Source: Clostridia bacterium
GTDB taxonomy: Bacteria; Bacillota; Clostridia; Oscillospirales; Acutalibacteraceae
Length of the DNA: 40,935 nucleotides
Assembly: GCA_017625095.1 (NCBI GenBank)
Contig: JAGALQ010000023.1
Location: 1 to 40,935 of the forward strand
Direction: 5' to 3'
Below, in pieces: positions 24,437-32,947 of this stretch. Position 1 is the first letter of the stretch. Each line of letters opens with the position of its first letter. A model generated the notes under the pieces. It was not told the DNA's origin and did no database searches. It saw nothing but the letters and a program-made list of their open reading frames with translations. The translations under genes were made by a program, and so were the position numbers.

Positions 24437-26254
24437 TTGAGTTCAAAACGAAAGGAATATAATTATTTTAACAATCTTAAATTTATGCTCAGGGAGCATT
24501 GGAGTTTTGATAAATCCTATGTGCTCCTGCAAATCGGTCTGACACCGCTGGGTGCATTGACATCGGTTGTTGCGGCATATCTGCCCAAAATAGTTCTCGA
24601 CTGCGTTGAGAGCAGATCCGAAATTTCCGATCTGCTTATAAAGGTCGGTGTTATGTCAGCCGTACTTATTGTTTTCAGTTATTTGCAGGGCGTTTTGCAG
24701 AACAAAAGCTGGACGGGAAGAATGCTTGCCCGCGATATATTGCTCCACAGGCTTATCTGCAACAAAGTAATGAGCATGGACTATAACAACTATACCTATA
24801 ACGAAACCCGTGTTCTGCGAGAAAAAGCGTGGAATGCAATTCATGGCTGGGATGGCAGCGTTGCAAGGTTTATTGAGCTTAACTGTACCGCCGCATCATC
24901 ATTTTTCGGCTTTTCGGCCTTTACGGCAATTATCGTTGACTGTAATCCTTGGTTTATTCCCATCCTTATTCTTTGCTACGGAATCAGTATGCTGGGGTGG
25001 ATGATATTCCAGAAATGGAAGGACAAAATGAAGGACAAGGTTGCGGAAATCTTCCTTCGTTTGCACTATGTGACATACCGTTCAAAGGATTTTTCAAACG
25101 CTAAAGATGTGCGTATTTACAATATGTCCGACTTCCTTATGAAGAAAATCGACAAGCATCTTGACGATGCGAACGGATGGAACATTCTTCGCAACAACGG
25201 CCATTATTTCAACTGTATGCTTGAAGATGTTTTCAAGTTCGGTGTGAGCATTGCTGCTTATATTTATCTGATTCACCTCAAGCTCAATTCCGATATGACT
25301 CTCGGTGACTTTTCGCTTTACTTCGGTGCGATAACCGGTTTCGGTCAGTGGCTTGCAAGGCTCGTTGATTCAATTTCGGAAATCATTTCGGGCGCACACA
25401 ATGTAAGTGATTTCAGAAGCTTTCTTGATATTGAAGATAAGATGAACAAAGGCAAGGGTGAAAAGCTTCCTTGCGGCAATGAGCTGCCCTGCGCAATCGA
25501 GCTTAAAAACCTTACCTTTTCATATGATGAAGCCGAAAAGCCTTCCGTTGACAACCTTTCGCTTAAAATCAATAAGGGTGAAAGAATTGCCGTTGTCGGT
25601 GTTAACGGTGCAGGTAAATCAACCCTTGTAAAGCTGATATGCGGACTTTTCATTCCTCAGGATGGTCAGGTGCTCATTAACGGCGTTGACAGCCGACTTT
25701 TCAACCGTGACGAATATTATGAGCTTTTCTCAACTCTGTTTCAGGATTGTTCGCTGTTGCCTGCAACAGTTGCAAAGAACATTGCACTCTGCGAAGAAAA
25801 CAAAATAGACCGTGACAGACTCCGCGAATGTATGCGTCTTGCAGGAATACTTGATAAGGTTGAGAGCCTGCCGCAGAAAGAAAACACTCTGCTTGTGCGT
25901 GAGGTCCACGAGGGTGCGGTTGCGTTTTCGGGCGGTGAGCTTCAGCGGCTTCTGCTTGCAAGGGCACTTTACAAGGATGCTCCGATAATCATCCTTGACG
26001 AGCCGACTGCTGCGCTTGACCCTATAGCAGAAAACGATATGTACCTCAAATACAGCGAGCTGACTAAGGACAAAACCGCAATTTACATATCTCACAGACT
26101 TTCCTCAACCCGATTCTGCGACAGAATCATTCTTCTTGACGATGCCAAAATTGCCGAAACGGGTACACACGAGGAGCTGCTCGCACTTGGCGGAAAGTAT
26201 GCCGAAATGTTTGAAACTCAGAGCAAATATTACAGAGAGGAGGCGGTAGTATGA
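24437..26254 (+). CDS. ABC exporter, fused membrane and ATPase domains (first of pair)
   Basis: 605 residues from a TTG start with AAGGAG ahead. A six-helix membrane domain spans about 30-340. The ATPase has Walker A GVNGAGKS (388-395), signature FSGGE (497-501), Walker B D521-E522 and switch H553. All catalytic residues are intact, unlike the exporter at 17098. The SGGE signature and the ISHRLSS switch region match exporters often found with LytTR regulators in Clostridia. It lacks a C39 peptidase domain, so it would not mature a double-glycine peptide. It overlaps the next ABC gene by 4 bp. Substrate unknown; a peptide or an antimicrobial is likely, given the two-component system. Confidence 0.92.
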   Translation: MSSKRKEYNYFNNLKFMLREHWSFDKSYVLLQIGLTPLGALTSVVAAYLPKIVLDCVESRSEISDLLIKVGVMSAVLIVFSYLQGVLQNKSWTGRMLARDILLHRLICNKVMSMDYNNYTYNETRVLREKAWNAIHGWDGSVARFIELNCTAASSFFGFSAFTAIIVDCNPWFIPILILCYGISMLGWMIFQKWKDKMKDKVAEIFLRLHYVTYRSKDFSNAKDVRIYNMSDFLMKKIDKHLDDANGWNILRNNGHYFNCMLEDVFKFGVSIAAYIYLIHLKLNSDMTLGDFSLYFGAITGFGQWLARLVDSISEIISGAHNVSDFRSFLDIEDKMNKGKGEKLPCGNELPCAIELKNLTFSYDEAEKPSVDNLSLKINKGERIAVVGVNGAGKSTLVKLICGLFIPQDGQVLINGVDSRLFNRDEYYELFSTLFQDCSLLPATVAKNIALCEENKIDRDRLRECMRLAGILDKVESLPQKENTLLVREVHEGAVAFSGGELQRLLLARALYKDAPIIILDEPTAALDPIAENDMYLKYSELTKDKTAIYISHRLSSTRFCDRIILLDDAKIAETGTHEELLALGGKYAEMFETQSKYYREEAVV

Positions 26255-28128
26255 AAAAGTTTTTCAGTGACCTGAAAGAGGATTTTGGGATAATCAGACA
26301 AGGTCTGAAACTTGTTAAAATATATCTCGGCAAAAACTATTTTTCGCTAAACCTTATTGTCAAAATCCTCCGTGCCGTGTCACCGTATATCACAATTTAC
26401 TGCACGGGTCTTATTATCACCGCACTGACTCAAAAGCAGAGCTTTGAGCAGATTCTGGTTTACGTGCTGGTTGCAACCGTTTCAACGCTTATAATTGATA
26501 TAATCATCCGTACCGTCAACCGAAAGGCTCTTATAATGCTCAACAGCTGTTGGGAAAAGCATGCTGCTCTTCTCTCACGAAAAGCGCTTGAGCTTGACTA
26601 TGCCAAGGCTGAAAGCTCCTCTGTTCAGGAGCTGCGAGGCAAGATAGAAGAAAACGCAAACAACGGTAACGGTCTTACGTGGGTTGCCGAATGTGTAGCC
26701 GAAATGATAGCCTGCGTCTTCTCGATTATCGTTGCAATTGTTATGATTTCGGGTATGGTTTTCAGCAGGTCGCAAACACCTCTCAGCGGTTTTATGGCTT
26801 TTGTTGATTCACCTTTGTTTGCCGTCAGCCTTATCGCTTTTTCTGTTGTTGTTATTGCTGTTTCTGTCAGATACCACGGGCTCAGCGAGAAAAAACAGTT
26901 CAATATTTTTAACCGCGCCGTCAAATTTAATCCTATTCTTGAGTATTATAATCAGAAATATCTCAACGAAAACGAAAGCGGCAAGGACGTCAGAATCTTT
27001 AATGTAAGGGGACTGATCAACGAGGAAATAGAAGAAAAAATCCACAACCCGATATCAAAAATGAGGAAAGAGGTTTTCAGAGTCTGGTCTACCATAGGTC
27101 AGATAAGTACGGTTTCCGCAAACCTGCTGGGCGGTCTTGTTTATATCTTTGTCGGTCTTAAAGCACTTGCAGGTGCTTTCGGCGCAGGCAAGGTTGTTGA
27201 ATATTACGGTGCCATAACAAAGCTGATTTCCGCCTGTACCGATATTGCAGGCAATGCCGGATATCTGAGGGCAAACAATGCTCAGTTAAAGCAGGAAATC
27301 GAATATCTGAACCTTGTTTCGGATATGGAAAACGGAACAAGAACGGTTGAAGACATTGACCCGGAAAATGCTGTTTTTGAGTTTCACAATGTTTCGTTCG
27401 CCTATCCCGAAACCGAGCCGCTGATTCTGAAAAACTTCAGTATGAAAATTGAGTCGGGCGAGCGTCTTGCGGTCGTCGGTATGAACGGCAGCGGTAAATC
27501 AACAATGATAAAGCTCCTTTGCCGTCTTTATGACCCGACCGAAGGCAGAATCACTCTCAACGGCATTGACATTCGTGAGTTTGACTATGCCGAATACTTA
27601 AAACTTTTTGCAATTGTTTTTCAGGATTTCAAGCTTCTTGCGTTTCCCGTGGGCGAAAATGTTGCCTGCTCTGATGAATACGACGAAGAAAGAGTATGGC
27701 AATGCCTTGAAATGGCAGGTGTAAAAGACAGAGTTGAGGAATTTCCGAAAAAGCTCAGGCAGTCAATCTACAAGCTCTATGAAAAAGACGGAATTGACCT
27801 TTCCGGCGGTGAAGAACAGAAAATTGCAATTGCAAGAGCGCTCTATAAGGATGCGCCGTTTGTCATTCTTGATGAACCTACCGCTGCACTCGATCCGATT
27901 GCCGAAAGCGAAATATATTCGCGCTTCAACGATATTGCAGGCAATAAAACAACCGTCTATATTTCTCACAGGCTTTCCTCCTGCCGCTTCTGCAGCAGAA
28001 TAATTGTTTTCGATAACGGCTCGGTTATTCAGGAAGGCACCCACGAAGAACTCCTCGAAAATCCGAACGGCAAATACAGCGAGCTCTGGAACGCACAGGC
28101 ACAGTATTATGCCGAAAGTGAAGCATAA
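26251..28128 (+). CDS. ABC exporter, fused membrane and ATPase domains (second of pair)
   Basis: 625 residues. The ATG overlaps the stop of the preceding ABC gene, with GAGAGGAGG as ribosome site. The membrane domain spans about 40-345. The ATPase has Walker A GMNGSGKS (410-417), signature LSGGE (517-521), Walker B D541-E542 and switch H573. Both subunits have complete sites, so the likely complex is a heterodimer with two working ATP sites. It resembles its neighbour in the ATPase half (EPTAALDPIAE in both), which points to an old duplication. Confidence 0.92.
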   Translation: MKKFFSDLKEDFGIIRQGLKLVKIYLGKNYFSLNLIVKILRAVSPYITIYCTGLIITALTQKQSFEQILVYVLVATVSTLIIDIIIRTVNRKALIMLNSCWEKHAALLSRKALELDYAKAESSSVQELRGKIEENANNGNGLTWVAECVAEMIACVFSIIVAIVMISGMVFSRSQTPLSGFMAFVDSPLFAVSLIAFSVVVIAVSVRYHGLSEKKQFNIFNRAVKFNPILEYYNQKYLNENESGKDVRIFNVRGLINEEIEEKIHNPISKMRKEVFRVWSTIGQISTVSANLLGGLVYIFVGLKALAGAFGAGKVVEYYGAITKLISACTDIAGNAGYLRANNAQLKQEIEYLNLVSDMENGTRTVEDIDPENAVFEFHNVSFAYPETEPLILKNFSMKIESGERLAVVGMNGSGKSTMIKLLCRLYDPTEGRITLNGIDIREFDYAEYLKLFAIVFQDFKLLAFPVGENVACSDEYDEERVWQCLEMAGVKDRVEEFPKKLRQSIYKLYEKDGIDLSGGEEQKIAIARALYKDAPFVILDEPTAALDPIAESEIYSRFNDIAGNKTTVYISHRLSSCRFCSRIIVFDNGSVIQEGTHEELLENPNGKYSELWNAQAQYYAESEA

Positions 28129-28132
28129 AAAT

Positions 28133-28159
28133 TCACCTCAACCGCTTCGGTTGGGGTGA
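28133..28159 (+). terminator. Terminator-like hairpin without T tract
   Basis: TCACCTCAACC (28133-28143) pairs with GGTTGGGGTGA (28149-28159) around a GCTTC loop, with one T-G wobble. It is placed just after the ABC operon, but the following ATATTGCG is not T-rich. Confidence 0.5.
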
Positions 28160-28161
28160 TA

Positions 28162-28190
28162 TTGCGTTGCAGATATAAGTGGTGTATAAT
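28162..28190 (+). promoter_or_regulatory. Promoter of the methyltransferase gene group
   Basis: TTGCGT (28162-28167), 17 bp, TATAAT (28185-28190), 29 bp before the ATG at 28220, which has AAGGAG ahead. Confidence 0.65.
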
Positions 28191-28219
28191 AAAATCGTTT
28201 AAAGAATTAAGGAGTAATT

Positions 28220-28963
28220 ATGAGCAGACAAAACATATTTGACAATGAAACATTTTTCAATGGCTACAAGGCTCTGCGTGAGAGCGATTGCAACGCTAAC
28301 GATCTGATTGAACAGCCGGCTATGCGTAAACTTCTGCCGGATCTGAACGGCAAATCAGTTCTTGATCTGGGCTGCGGATACGGTCATAACTGTGTTGATT
28401 TTGTAGGCTTAGGTGCGGCAAGGGTAGTCGGCATTGATATATCCGAAAAGATGCTTGCCGTTGCCGAAAAAGAATCCGCCGATGCAAAAATAGAATACCG
28501 CAATATGAGTATGACGGATATTTCAACGCTCAACGAAAAATTTGATTTTTTGTACAGCTCACTCGCTTTTCATTATGTCAGGGATTTTGATGCTTTTGCA
28601 AAAGATATGCATTCTGTTCTCAATGCAAGCGGTCAGCTTTTGTTTTCGCAGGAACATCCGATTATAACCGCTACTGTTGACGGCGCAGGGCATTTCAACA
28701 AGGATGAAAACGGAAACAGAATTTCATATACGTTTTCAAACTACAATCAATCGGGAGAACGAAAAATCCATTGGTATGTTGACGGCGTCGTGAAATATCA
28801 CCGCACGTTCAGCGATATTATTACTGCCCTTGCCAAAGCAGGCTTTGTGATTGAAGAAGTGTGCGAACCCGTACCCGAAGAATGGGCAATTCAAAAACTA
28901 CCGACATTGGCTAAGGAATATATCAAACCAAACTTTTTGATTGTTAAAGCAAGAAAGGCATAA
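28220..28963 (+). CDS. SAM-dependent class I methyltransferase
   Basis: 247 residues, cytoplasmic. Motif I is VLDLGCGYGHN (about 46-56), the motif II acidic residue is in VVGIDIS, and the motif IV region is FDFLYSSLAFHYVRDF. Such proteins are usually annotated as ubiquinone/menaquinone-type or generic small-molecule methyltransferases; the acceptor cannot be told from sequence. It heads a run of short genes with 6- to 10-bp gaps (second methyltransferase, GNAT, phosphatase), probably one transcript from the promoter at 28162. Confidence 0.85.
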   Translation: MSRQNIFDNETFFNGYKALRESDCNANDLIEQPAMRKLLPDLNGKSVLDLGCGYGHNCVDFVGLGAARVVGIDISEKMLAVAEKESADAKIEYRNMSMTDISTLNEKFDFLYSSLAFHYVRDFDAFAKDMHSVLNASGQLLFSQEHPIITATVDGAGHFNKDENGNRISYTFSNYNQSGERKIHWYVDGVVKYHRTFSDIITALAKAGFVIEEVCEPVPEEWAIQKLPTLAKEYIKPNFLIVKARKA

Positions 28964-28969
28964 GAAGAA

Positions 28970-29728
28970 ATGATTGACTACACTAAAATAAATTCTGAAA
29001 CTTGGGATTCGTGGGCGGATGAAGGTTGCGAATACACCCTGCCCATAAGTCACGAAGAATACGAGAAAATTACTGCTGATAATTTTTCGGTTATTCTTAC
29101 TCCTTGCATTGCCGTTCCTCACGAATGGTTTGGTGATTTGAAAGGTAAAAGAGTGTTGGGACTTGCAAGCGGCGGCGGTCAGCAGATGCCCGCGCTTTCA
29201 AAACTCGGTGCAGAATGTACCGTGTTTGATTATTCCGATAAACAGCTTGAAGCAGAGAAAATGGTGTCCGAAAGAGAAGGATACAGCATTACGATCATCA
29301 AAGGTGATATGTCAAAAACGCTTCCTTTTGAAGATGAAAGCTTTGATTTGATTTTTCATCCCGTTTCAAACAACTATGTTGAAGATGTTTATCACGTCTG
29401 GAACGAGTGTTACCGTGTGCTTAAAAAAGGTGGCAGGCTGCTTTCGGGTCTTGATAACGGTATCGACTATTTGTTTGAAGAAGGTGAACCGTTGAAAGTG
29501 GTTAATCCATTGCCGTTCAATCCTCTCAAAATGCCGAAAGAACGACTTGACGCAATGATCGCAAACGGTGACGGCGTTCAGTTCAGCCACACTCTCGATG
29601 AACAAATCGGCGGTCAGCTTAAAGCAGGATTTACACTCAAAGCATTATACGAAGACCGTGACGGAGAAGACGGAAATATAATCGGTAAATATTATCCGCA
29701 GTATATTGCTACATTTGCGGTGAAATAA
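28970..29728 (+). CDS. SAM-dependent class I methyltransferase
   Basis: 252 residues. Motif I is VLGLASGGGQQM (about 62-73), then ECTVFDYSDKQL (SAM ribose-binding acid) and SFDLIFHPVSNNYVEDV. The start INSETWDSWADEG is typical of a Firmicutes group annotated as class I methyltransferases of unknown acceptor. It begins 6 bp after the previous gene and is 9 bp ahead of the GNAT gene. The two methyltransferases share little outside motif I, so they are not a recent duplication. Confidence 0.85.
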   Translation: MIDYTKINSETWDSWADEGCEYTLPISHEEYEKITADNFSVILTPCIAVPHEWFGDLKGKRVLGLASGGGQQMPALSKLGAECTVFDYSDKQLEAEKMVSEREGYSITIIKGDMSKTLPFEDESFDLIFHPVSNNYVEDVYHVWNECYRVLKKGGRLLSGLDNGIDYLFEEGEPLKVVNPLPFNPLKMPKERLDAMIANGDGVQFSHTLDEQIGGQLKAGFTLKALYEDRDGEDGNIIGKYYPQYIATFAVK

Positions 29729-29737
29729 GGTGATTTT

Positions 29738-30217
29738 GTGATAATCCAAGTTGAAAACAAGGAACAATTGAATATTTGTCTTGAAATAATCCGTAGCAGT
29801 TTCATAACGGTTGCGAAGGAATTCGATTTGACTGAAAACAATTGTCCTTCACACACTGCATTTATGACTATTGATAAACTTGAAAAACAGTTTGATGATA
29901 ACAGACCGATGTTTCTGTTTTATCAAGATGCTGTTCCTGTCGGTTATTTTTCTCTTGCAAAGTGCAATTCTGATGAATGGGAACTTAACAACCTCGCAGT
30001 ATTTCCTGAATATCGTCATTTGGGTATTGGCAAGGCAATGGTTGATTATGCTGTTACAATGGTTAAAAACTACGGTGGAAATAAAATATCAATCGGAATA
30101 ATTGAAGAAAACACAAGATTAAAAGAATGGTATTTGAAGCTTGGTTTTAAACATATTTCAACACGTAAGTTTGAGCATTTACCATTTACAGTTGGATTTA
30201 TGGAGTTGGAGGTTTGA
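29738..30217 (+). CDS. GNAT-family N-acetyltransferase
   Basis: 159 residues from a GTG start preceded by TAAGGTGA. The GNAT core is clear: strand PVGYFSLAKC, strand WELNNLAVFPEYRHLGIGKAM with the acetyl-CoA loop (RHLGIGKA), and the C-terminal LKEWYLKLGFKHISTRKF. The substrate is unknown; the FEHLPFTVGFMELE ending occurs in related Firmicutes acetyltransferases. It ends two bases before the next ATG, in the same operon. Confidence 0.88.
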   Translation: MIIQVENKEQLNICLEIIRSSFITVAKEFDLTENNCPSHTAFMTIDKLEKQFDDNRPMFLFYQDAVPVGYFSLAKCNSDEWELNNLAVFPEYRHLGIGKAMVDYAVTMVKNYGGNKISIGIIEENTRLKEWYLKLGFKHISTRKFEHLPFTVGFMELEV

Positions 30218-30219
30218 CA

Positions 30220-30789
30220 ATGACAAAAGTTTATTTCGTCAGACACGCTGAACCGAATTATAATAACCGTGATGATCTGTCAAGAGAACTGTCCGCCAAA
30301 GGAATGGTTGACAGAGAACTTGTAACGCAGTTTTTGTCGGATAAAAATATTGAGGTCGTTTTATCAAGTCCATTTAAAAGAGCATTTGATACTGTTGTAC
30401 ACTTTGCCGACAGTAAAGGTTTAAACATAGAAATCATCGATGATTTCAGAGAACGCAAGGTGGATAGCATCTGGATTGAGGATTTTGTATCTTTCAGCAA
30501 AGCTCAATGGGATGATTTTGATTATAAATTGTCTGACGGTGAAAGCTTAAATGAGGTTCAGAGCAGAAATATTTCTGCGTTGAATAGCGTTCTTGAAAAA
30601 TATGAAGGCAAAAACATTGCAGTCGGCAGTCACGGCACTGCTTTGAGTACAATAATCAACTATTATGATAAATCATTCGGATATGAAGATTTTGAGAAAA
30701 TACGCACCGTTATGCCTTGGATTGTTGAATTTACCTTTCAAAATGACGAATGTATTTTAATAAAATATGTTGATTTGTTTTCGCTTTAA
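30220..30789 (+). CDS. Histidine phosphatase family protein
   Basis: 189 residues from the ATG at 30220, with GGAGGT at 30208-30213; the TTG at 30214 is rejected. The N-terminal VYFVRHAEPNYNN carries the phosphohistidine motif (RHAE in place of RHGE), SPFKRAFDT supplies the second Arg, and GSHGTALSTI the second catalytic His. It is related to phosphoglycerate mutase-like phosphatases acting on small phosphometabolites. It is the last gene of the short operon. Confidence 0.88.
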   Translation: MTKVYFVRHAEPNYNNRDDLSRELSAKGMVDRELVTQFLSDKNIEVVLSSPFKRAFDTVVHFADSKGLNIEIIDDFRERKVDSIWIEDFVSFSKAQWDDFDYKLSDGESLNEVQSRNISALNSVLEKYEGKNIAVGSHGTALSTIINYYDKSFGYEDFEKIRTVMPWIVEFTFQNDECILIKYVDLFSL

Positions 30790-30820
30790 TCAAAATCATT
30801 TCTGTTAAGGAGATGACCTT

Positions 30821-31186
30821 ATGTATAAATCCGAATTCTGCGAAGTGCATTACGAAGAAAACTACAATGTAGTATTTGTGAAATGGAAAAAGTTTTGTTC
30901 TTTTGATAACTACCGTGAGCCTCTTTACTATGCACTTGAAATAATCAAAAAACACAAGTGCGACTACGTTGCCGATACACGCACGGGTTTTGAAAACCAT
31001 CCCGACGATACAAAATGGGTTGCAGATGTTTTTATGCCGACAGCGGCAGAATACGGATGCAAAACAATATGGTTCATCATTGATAAAGAAAACTCTTTGA
31101 AAGAAGAACTTGAAGGGCAAGAAGGCGATTCCTCCGACAAAATTGCATTCAGATATATTTACAGTTTGTATGAGGTTATGAAATAA
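30821..31186 (+). CDS. Conserved small protein, possible STAS-like fold
   Basis: 121 residues, soluble. The pattern of strand (NVVFVKWKKFC), long helix (REPLYYALEIIKKHK), strand (CDYVADTRTG), helix (DDTKWVADVFMPTAAEY) and strand (TIWFIIDK) looks like a STAS/SpoIIAA-like alpha/beta fold. No catalytic motif is seen. AAGGAG precedes the ATG. Function unknown. Confidence 0.75.
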   Translation: MYKSEFCEVHYEENYNVVFVKWKKFCSFDNYREPLYYALEIIKKHKCDYVADTRTGFENHPDDTKWVADVFMPTAAEYGCKTIWFIIDKENSLKEELEGQEGDSSDKIAFRYIYSLYEVMK

Positions 31187-31189
31187 AAC

Positions 31190-31215
31190 AACCGAGAAGC
31201 ATCAGCCTCTCGGTT
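31190..31215. terminator. Bidirectional terminator between convergent genes
   Basis: AACCGAGA (31190-31197) pairs with TCTCGGTT (31208-31215). It sits between the plus-strand gene ending at 31186 and the minus-strand toxin gene ending at 31222. On the minus strand it is followed by GTTTTATTT. Confidence 0.7.
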
Positions 31216-31221
31216 AACAAA

Positions 31222-31536
31222 TTATTTGAGCAGCCATCCGTAATCCTGACGGCAGTCGATACAATAATCAACATAAACGGTTTTATCAACAATCTGATAT
31301 ATCAACATATATCGTTTACCAAACACAATATATCTGTATTGATGTTTGGGTATGTATGACCCCGAAAGCCACGGACATCTGTTAGGTATATTCTGTAAAG
31401 AGGATGCTGTTTCTTGAAAATCCTCAACAAGTTTTTCTGCCGCAGTCGGACTGACTTTAGCTAAAAATGCAACATGGGAAACCAACATTTTCTTTGCTTT
31501 TTCGGATACTATTACGGAATAAAAATCATTATCCAT
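31222..31536 (-). CDS. ParE/RelE-family toxin
   Basis: 104 residues. The layout FYSVIVSEKAKKMLVSHVAF, then helices, then YRYIVFGKRYMLIYQIVDKTVYVDYCIDCRQD matches the type II RelE/ParE toxin fold: two N-terminal helices packed on a beta-sheet, with a C-terminal VDYCIDCRQDYGWL strand. Such toxins cut ribosome-bound mRNA (RelE) or poison gyrase (ParE); which applies cannot be told. Its start overlaps the antitoxin gene by 8 bp, the usual arrangement. Confidence 0.87.
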   Translation of the reverse strand: MDNDFYSVIVSEKAKKMLVSHVAFLAKVSPTAAEKLVEDFQETASSLQNIPNRCPWLSGSYIPKHQYRYIVFGKRYMLIYQIVDKTVYVDYCIDCRQDYGWLLK

Positions 31537-31804
31537 TATAAGCCTCCGAAATTGCTGTTTTCATAGCCAAAGCAACATCATCGACAGAGTAGCCTATTTC
31601 ACCGTTTATTCTCGCTTCCTCTACCGCAAGAAGCTCCTCGCGGAGTGCAAGCATTTTCTCACGCCTTGTGAATGCATCGATATCCATAACAACCAAATCA
31701 CCCTCACCGTTTTTGGTAAGATAAATCGGTTCTCCGGTTTTTTTGCAAATCTCTGCAATTTCGTTATAGTTCTGCCTTATTGCTGCTGACGGGCGAATGT
31801 TCAT
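31529..31804 (-). CDS. Phd/YefM-family antitoxin
   Basis: 91 residues from the ATG at 31804, with AAGGAG 9 nt ahead (complement of 31814-31819); the TTG three codons upstream is less likely. The N-terminus MNIRPSAAIRQNYNEIAEIC and PIYLTKNGEGDLVVMDIDAF is the Phd/YefM DNA-binding fold. The C-terminal helices should wrap the toxin. It normally represses its own promoter together with the toxin. Confidence 0.9.
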   Translation of the reverse strand: MNIRPSAAIRQNYNEIAEICKKTGEPIYLTKNGEGDLVVMDIDAFTRREKMLALREELLAVEEARINGEIGYSVDDVALAMKTAISEAYNG

Positions 31805-31838
31805 AAATCTCAACTCCTTGTAGCGTTATTCTAACTAA

Positions 31839-31867
31839 ATTATATATAAAATATGCTATTATGTCAA
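31839..31867 (-). promoter_or_regulatory. Consensus promoter of the toxin-antitoxin operon
   Basis: On the minus strand TTGACA (31867-31862), 17 bp, TATAAT (31844-31839): perfect boxes, 34 bp before the antitoxin ATG. Confidence 0.85.
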
Positions 31868-31894
31868 TAATCAAATTAATGGTAGGTGATAATT

Positions 31895-32035
31895 TTGCAA
31901 ATTAGAGTGATGACTGCTGATGATTATGATTCCGTAGCAAAGCTATGGATAAGTTCAAGCGGTATAGGTGTTAATCCCGACGATTCAAAAGAAAACATTT
32001 CAAAATATCTCCAAAGAAATCCTATAATTGTATAA
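31895..32035 (+). pseudogene. N-terminal fragment of a GNAT acetyltransferase
   Basis: A GGTAGGTGAT ribosome site and TTG at 31895 open 46 codons: IRVMTADDYDSVAKLWISSS, then GIGVNPDDSKENISKYLQRN and PIIV before the stop at 32033-32035. That is the first helix and strand of a GNAT protein (about 150 residues expected). The acetyl-CoA loop and C-terminal half are absent; unrelated, more AT-rich DNA follows. I read it as a truncated gene marking the edge of an insertion or deletion. Confidence 0.7.
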
Positions 32036-32083
32036 GTTGATCATTCTATTTAACAACAAAAAAGCAATAACGAGGAGAAATAT

Positions 32084-32656
32084 ATGGATAATAAAACTGC
32101 TTTAATGAACGAAAAAATAGTTTCAATATACGAAAATATTTATAATAATGAGTTGGATTGGAAAAGAAGTTTAGATGATAAATTTTCTTCACGATTAACG
32201 CTTTTAGTTGCAATAACAACAGCAAGTTTTGTGATTTTCACAACAGTATTTTTCCCCGATTCAGATAATTTGGAATGTATACAATACAACAAGCAAATAT
32301 TGTGTAAGATTTTATCATTGTTGTCGGTAACGCTTTTACTTTGTCTGTGCTGTTCATTTTACAAATGCTTTTTTAGAGCAAAAAAGAATTATAAAGTTAT
32401 GCCAACGGTAGATATTCGAATGTTCCATTTTTATATTCATAAAAACAATCTATGTGGAACAAAAGATGAACAAGATTTATATAATTATTTAAATGATTCA
32501 TACCAATTTTGCGCATATACAAACGCCAACATAAATAGCAAAAGAGAAAGTGCGCTAATCATATTTGACAATATTGCTTCTATTTCTTTTGTGCTCTTAA
32601 TAGTTACATATGTTCTTATGGTGCGTTTTGGATATTCAATAAGTTGGATATTTTAA
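32084..32656 (+). CDS. Membrane protein of unknown function
   Basis: 190 residues, AT-rich codon use. Hydrophobic segments lie at about 39-57 (TLLVAITTASFVIFTTVFF), 72-93 (LCKILSLLSVTLLLCLCCSF) and 163-182 (ASISFVLLIVTYVLMVRFGY). A soluble loop of about 65 residues separates the second and third. The N-terminal helix with ELDWKRSLDDKFSSR before the first membrane helix recalls SLATT-type or other effector-like membrane proteins, but the match is only by layout. GAGGAG precedes the ATG. A 38-codon gene follows 18 bp downstream, before a shared terminator. Confidence 0.75.
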   Translation: MDNKTALMNEKIVSIYENIYNNELDWKRSLDDKFSSRLTLLVAITTASFVIFTTVFFPDSDNLECIQYNKQILCKILSLLSVTLLLCLCCSFYKCFFRAKKNYKVMPTVDIRMFHFYIHKNNLCGTKDEQDLYNYLNDSYQFCAYTNANINSKRESALIIFDNIASISFVLLIVTYVLMVRFGYSISWIF

Positions 32657-32674
32657 TAGAAAGGAGATAAACAA

Positions 32675-32791
32675 ATGATTAGCAATAAACACAAGTTGTT
32701 TTGCGGCGGCGGTGGAGAAACACGTTCACCAAATTCCAAAACTGGCAATAAGCCTCCTAAGCCAATAAAACCAAAAGATAAACAAAAATAA
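32675..32791 (+). CDS. 38-residue Pro/Lys-rich peptide gene
   Basis: AAGGAG (32661-32666) and ATG at 32675 open 38 codons ending at TAA 32789-32791. The peptide starts MISNKHKLFCGGGGETRSPN and ends in a Lys/Pro-rich tail (KPPKPIKPKDKQK). A GGGG run and the basic, proline-rich tail predict an unfolded peptide, perhaps binding nucleic acid, membrane or the neighbouring protein. The strong ribosome site, the 18-bp spacing and the terminator right behind it support a real gene. No family is known to me. Confidence 0.6.
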   Translation: MISNKHKLFCGGGGETRSPNSKTGNKPPKPIKPKDKQK

Positions 32792-32797
32792 AAAGTA

Positions 32798-32835
32798 TAA
32801 GAGCTAACTGACTTGAAAAAATCAGTTAGCTCTTA
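32798..32835 (+). terminator. Intrinsic terminator
   Basis: TAAGAGCTAACTGA (32798-32811) pairs perfectly with TCAGTTAGCTCTTA (32822-32835). It ends the membrane protein/peptide unit just before the attachment region. Confidence 0.85.
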
Positions 32836-32860
32836 TCAATTTTAAGAAAATCTAAAAAAT

Positions 32861-32882
32861 GTTGTCACAACGTTGTCACGAA
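32861..32882. repeat. Integrase-arm-like tandem repeat left of the left core
   Basis: GTTGTCACAAC (32861-32871) and GTTGTCACGAA (32872-32882) are direct repeats with an 11-bp period, 87 bp from repeat start to core end. The right end has the same arrangement (GTGTTATCAAA twice, 40846-40867, 90 bp to core end). Such repeats next to cores are typical arm sites for the N-terminal domain of tyrosine integrases. Here they lie outside the element. Confidence 0.5.
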
Positions 32883-32934
32883 GTTTAGAAAAGCTTTACA
32901 AACGGGTATTCTGCGTGGGTTTTGATTTTATTGT

Positions 32935-32947
32935 ATTATTCCCACTC
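32935..32947. repeat. Left attachment core (direct repeat with 40923-40935)
   Basis: ATTATTCCCACTC, identical over 13 bp to the right core. Sequence to the right (GGAATAAATTAAAC) belongs to the element; sequence to the left has its own arm-like repeats. Confidence 0.8.
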
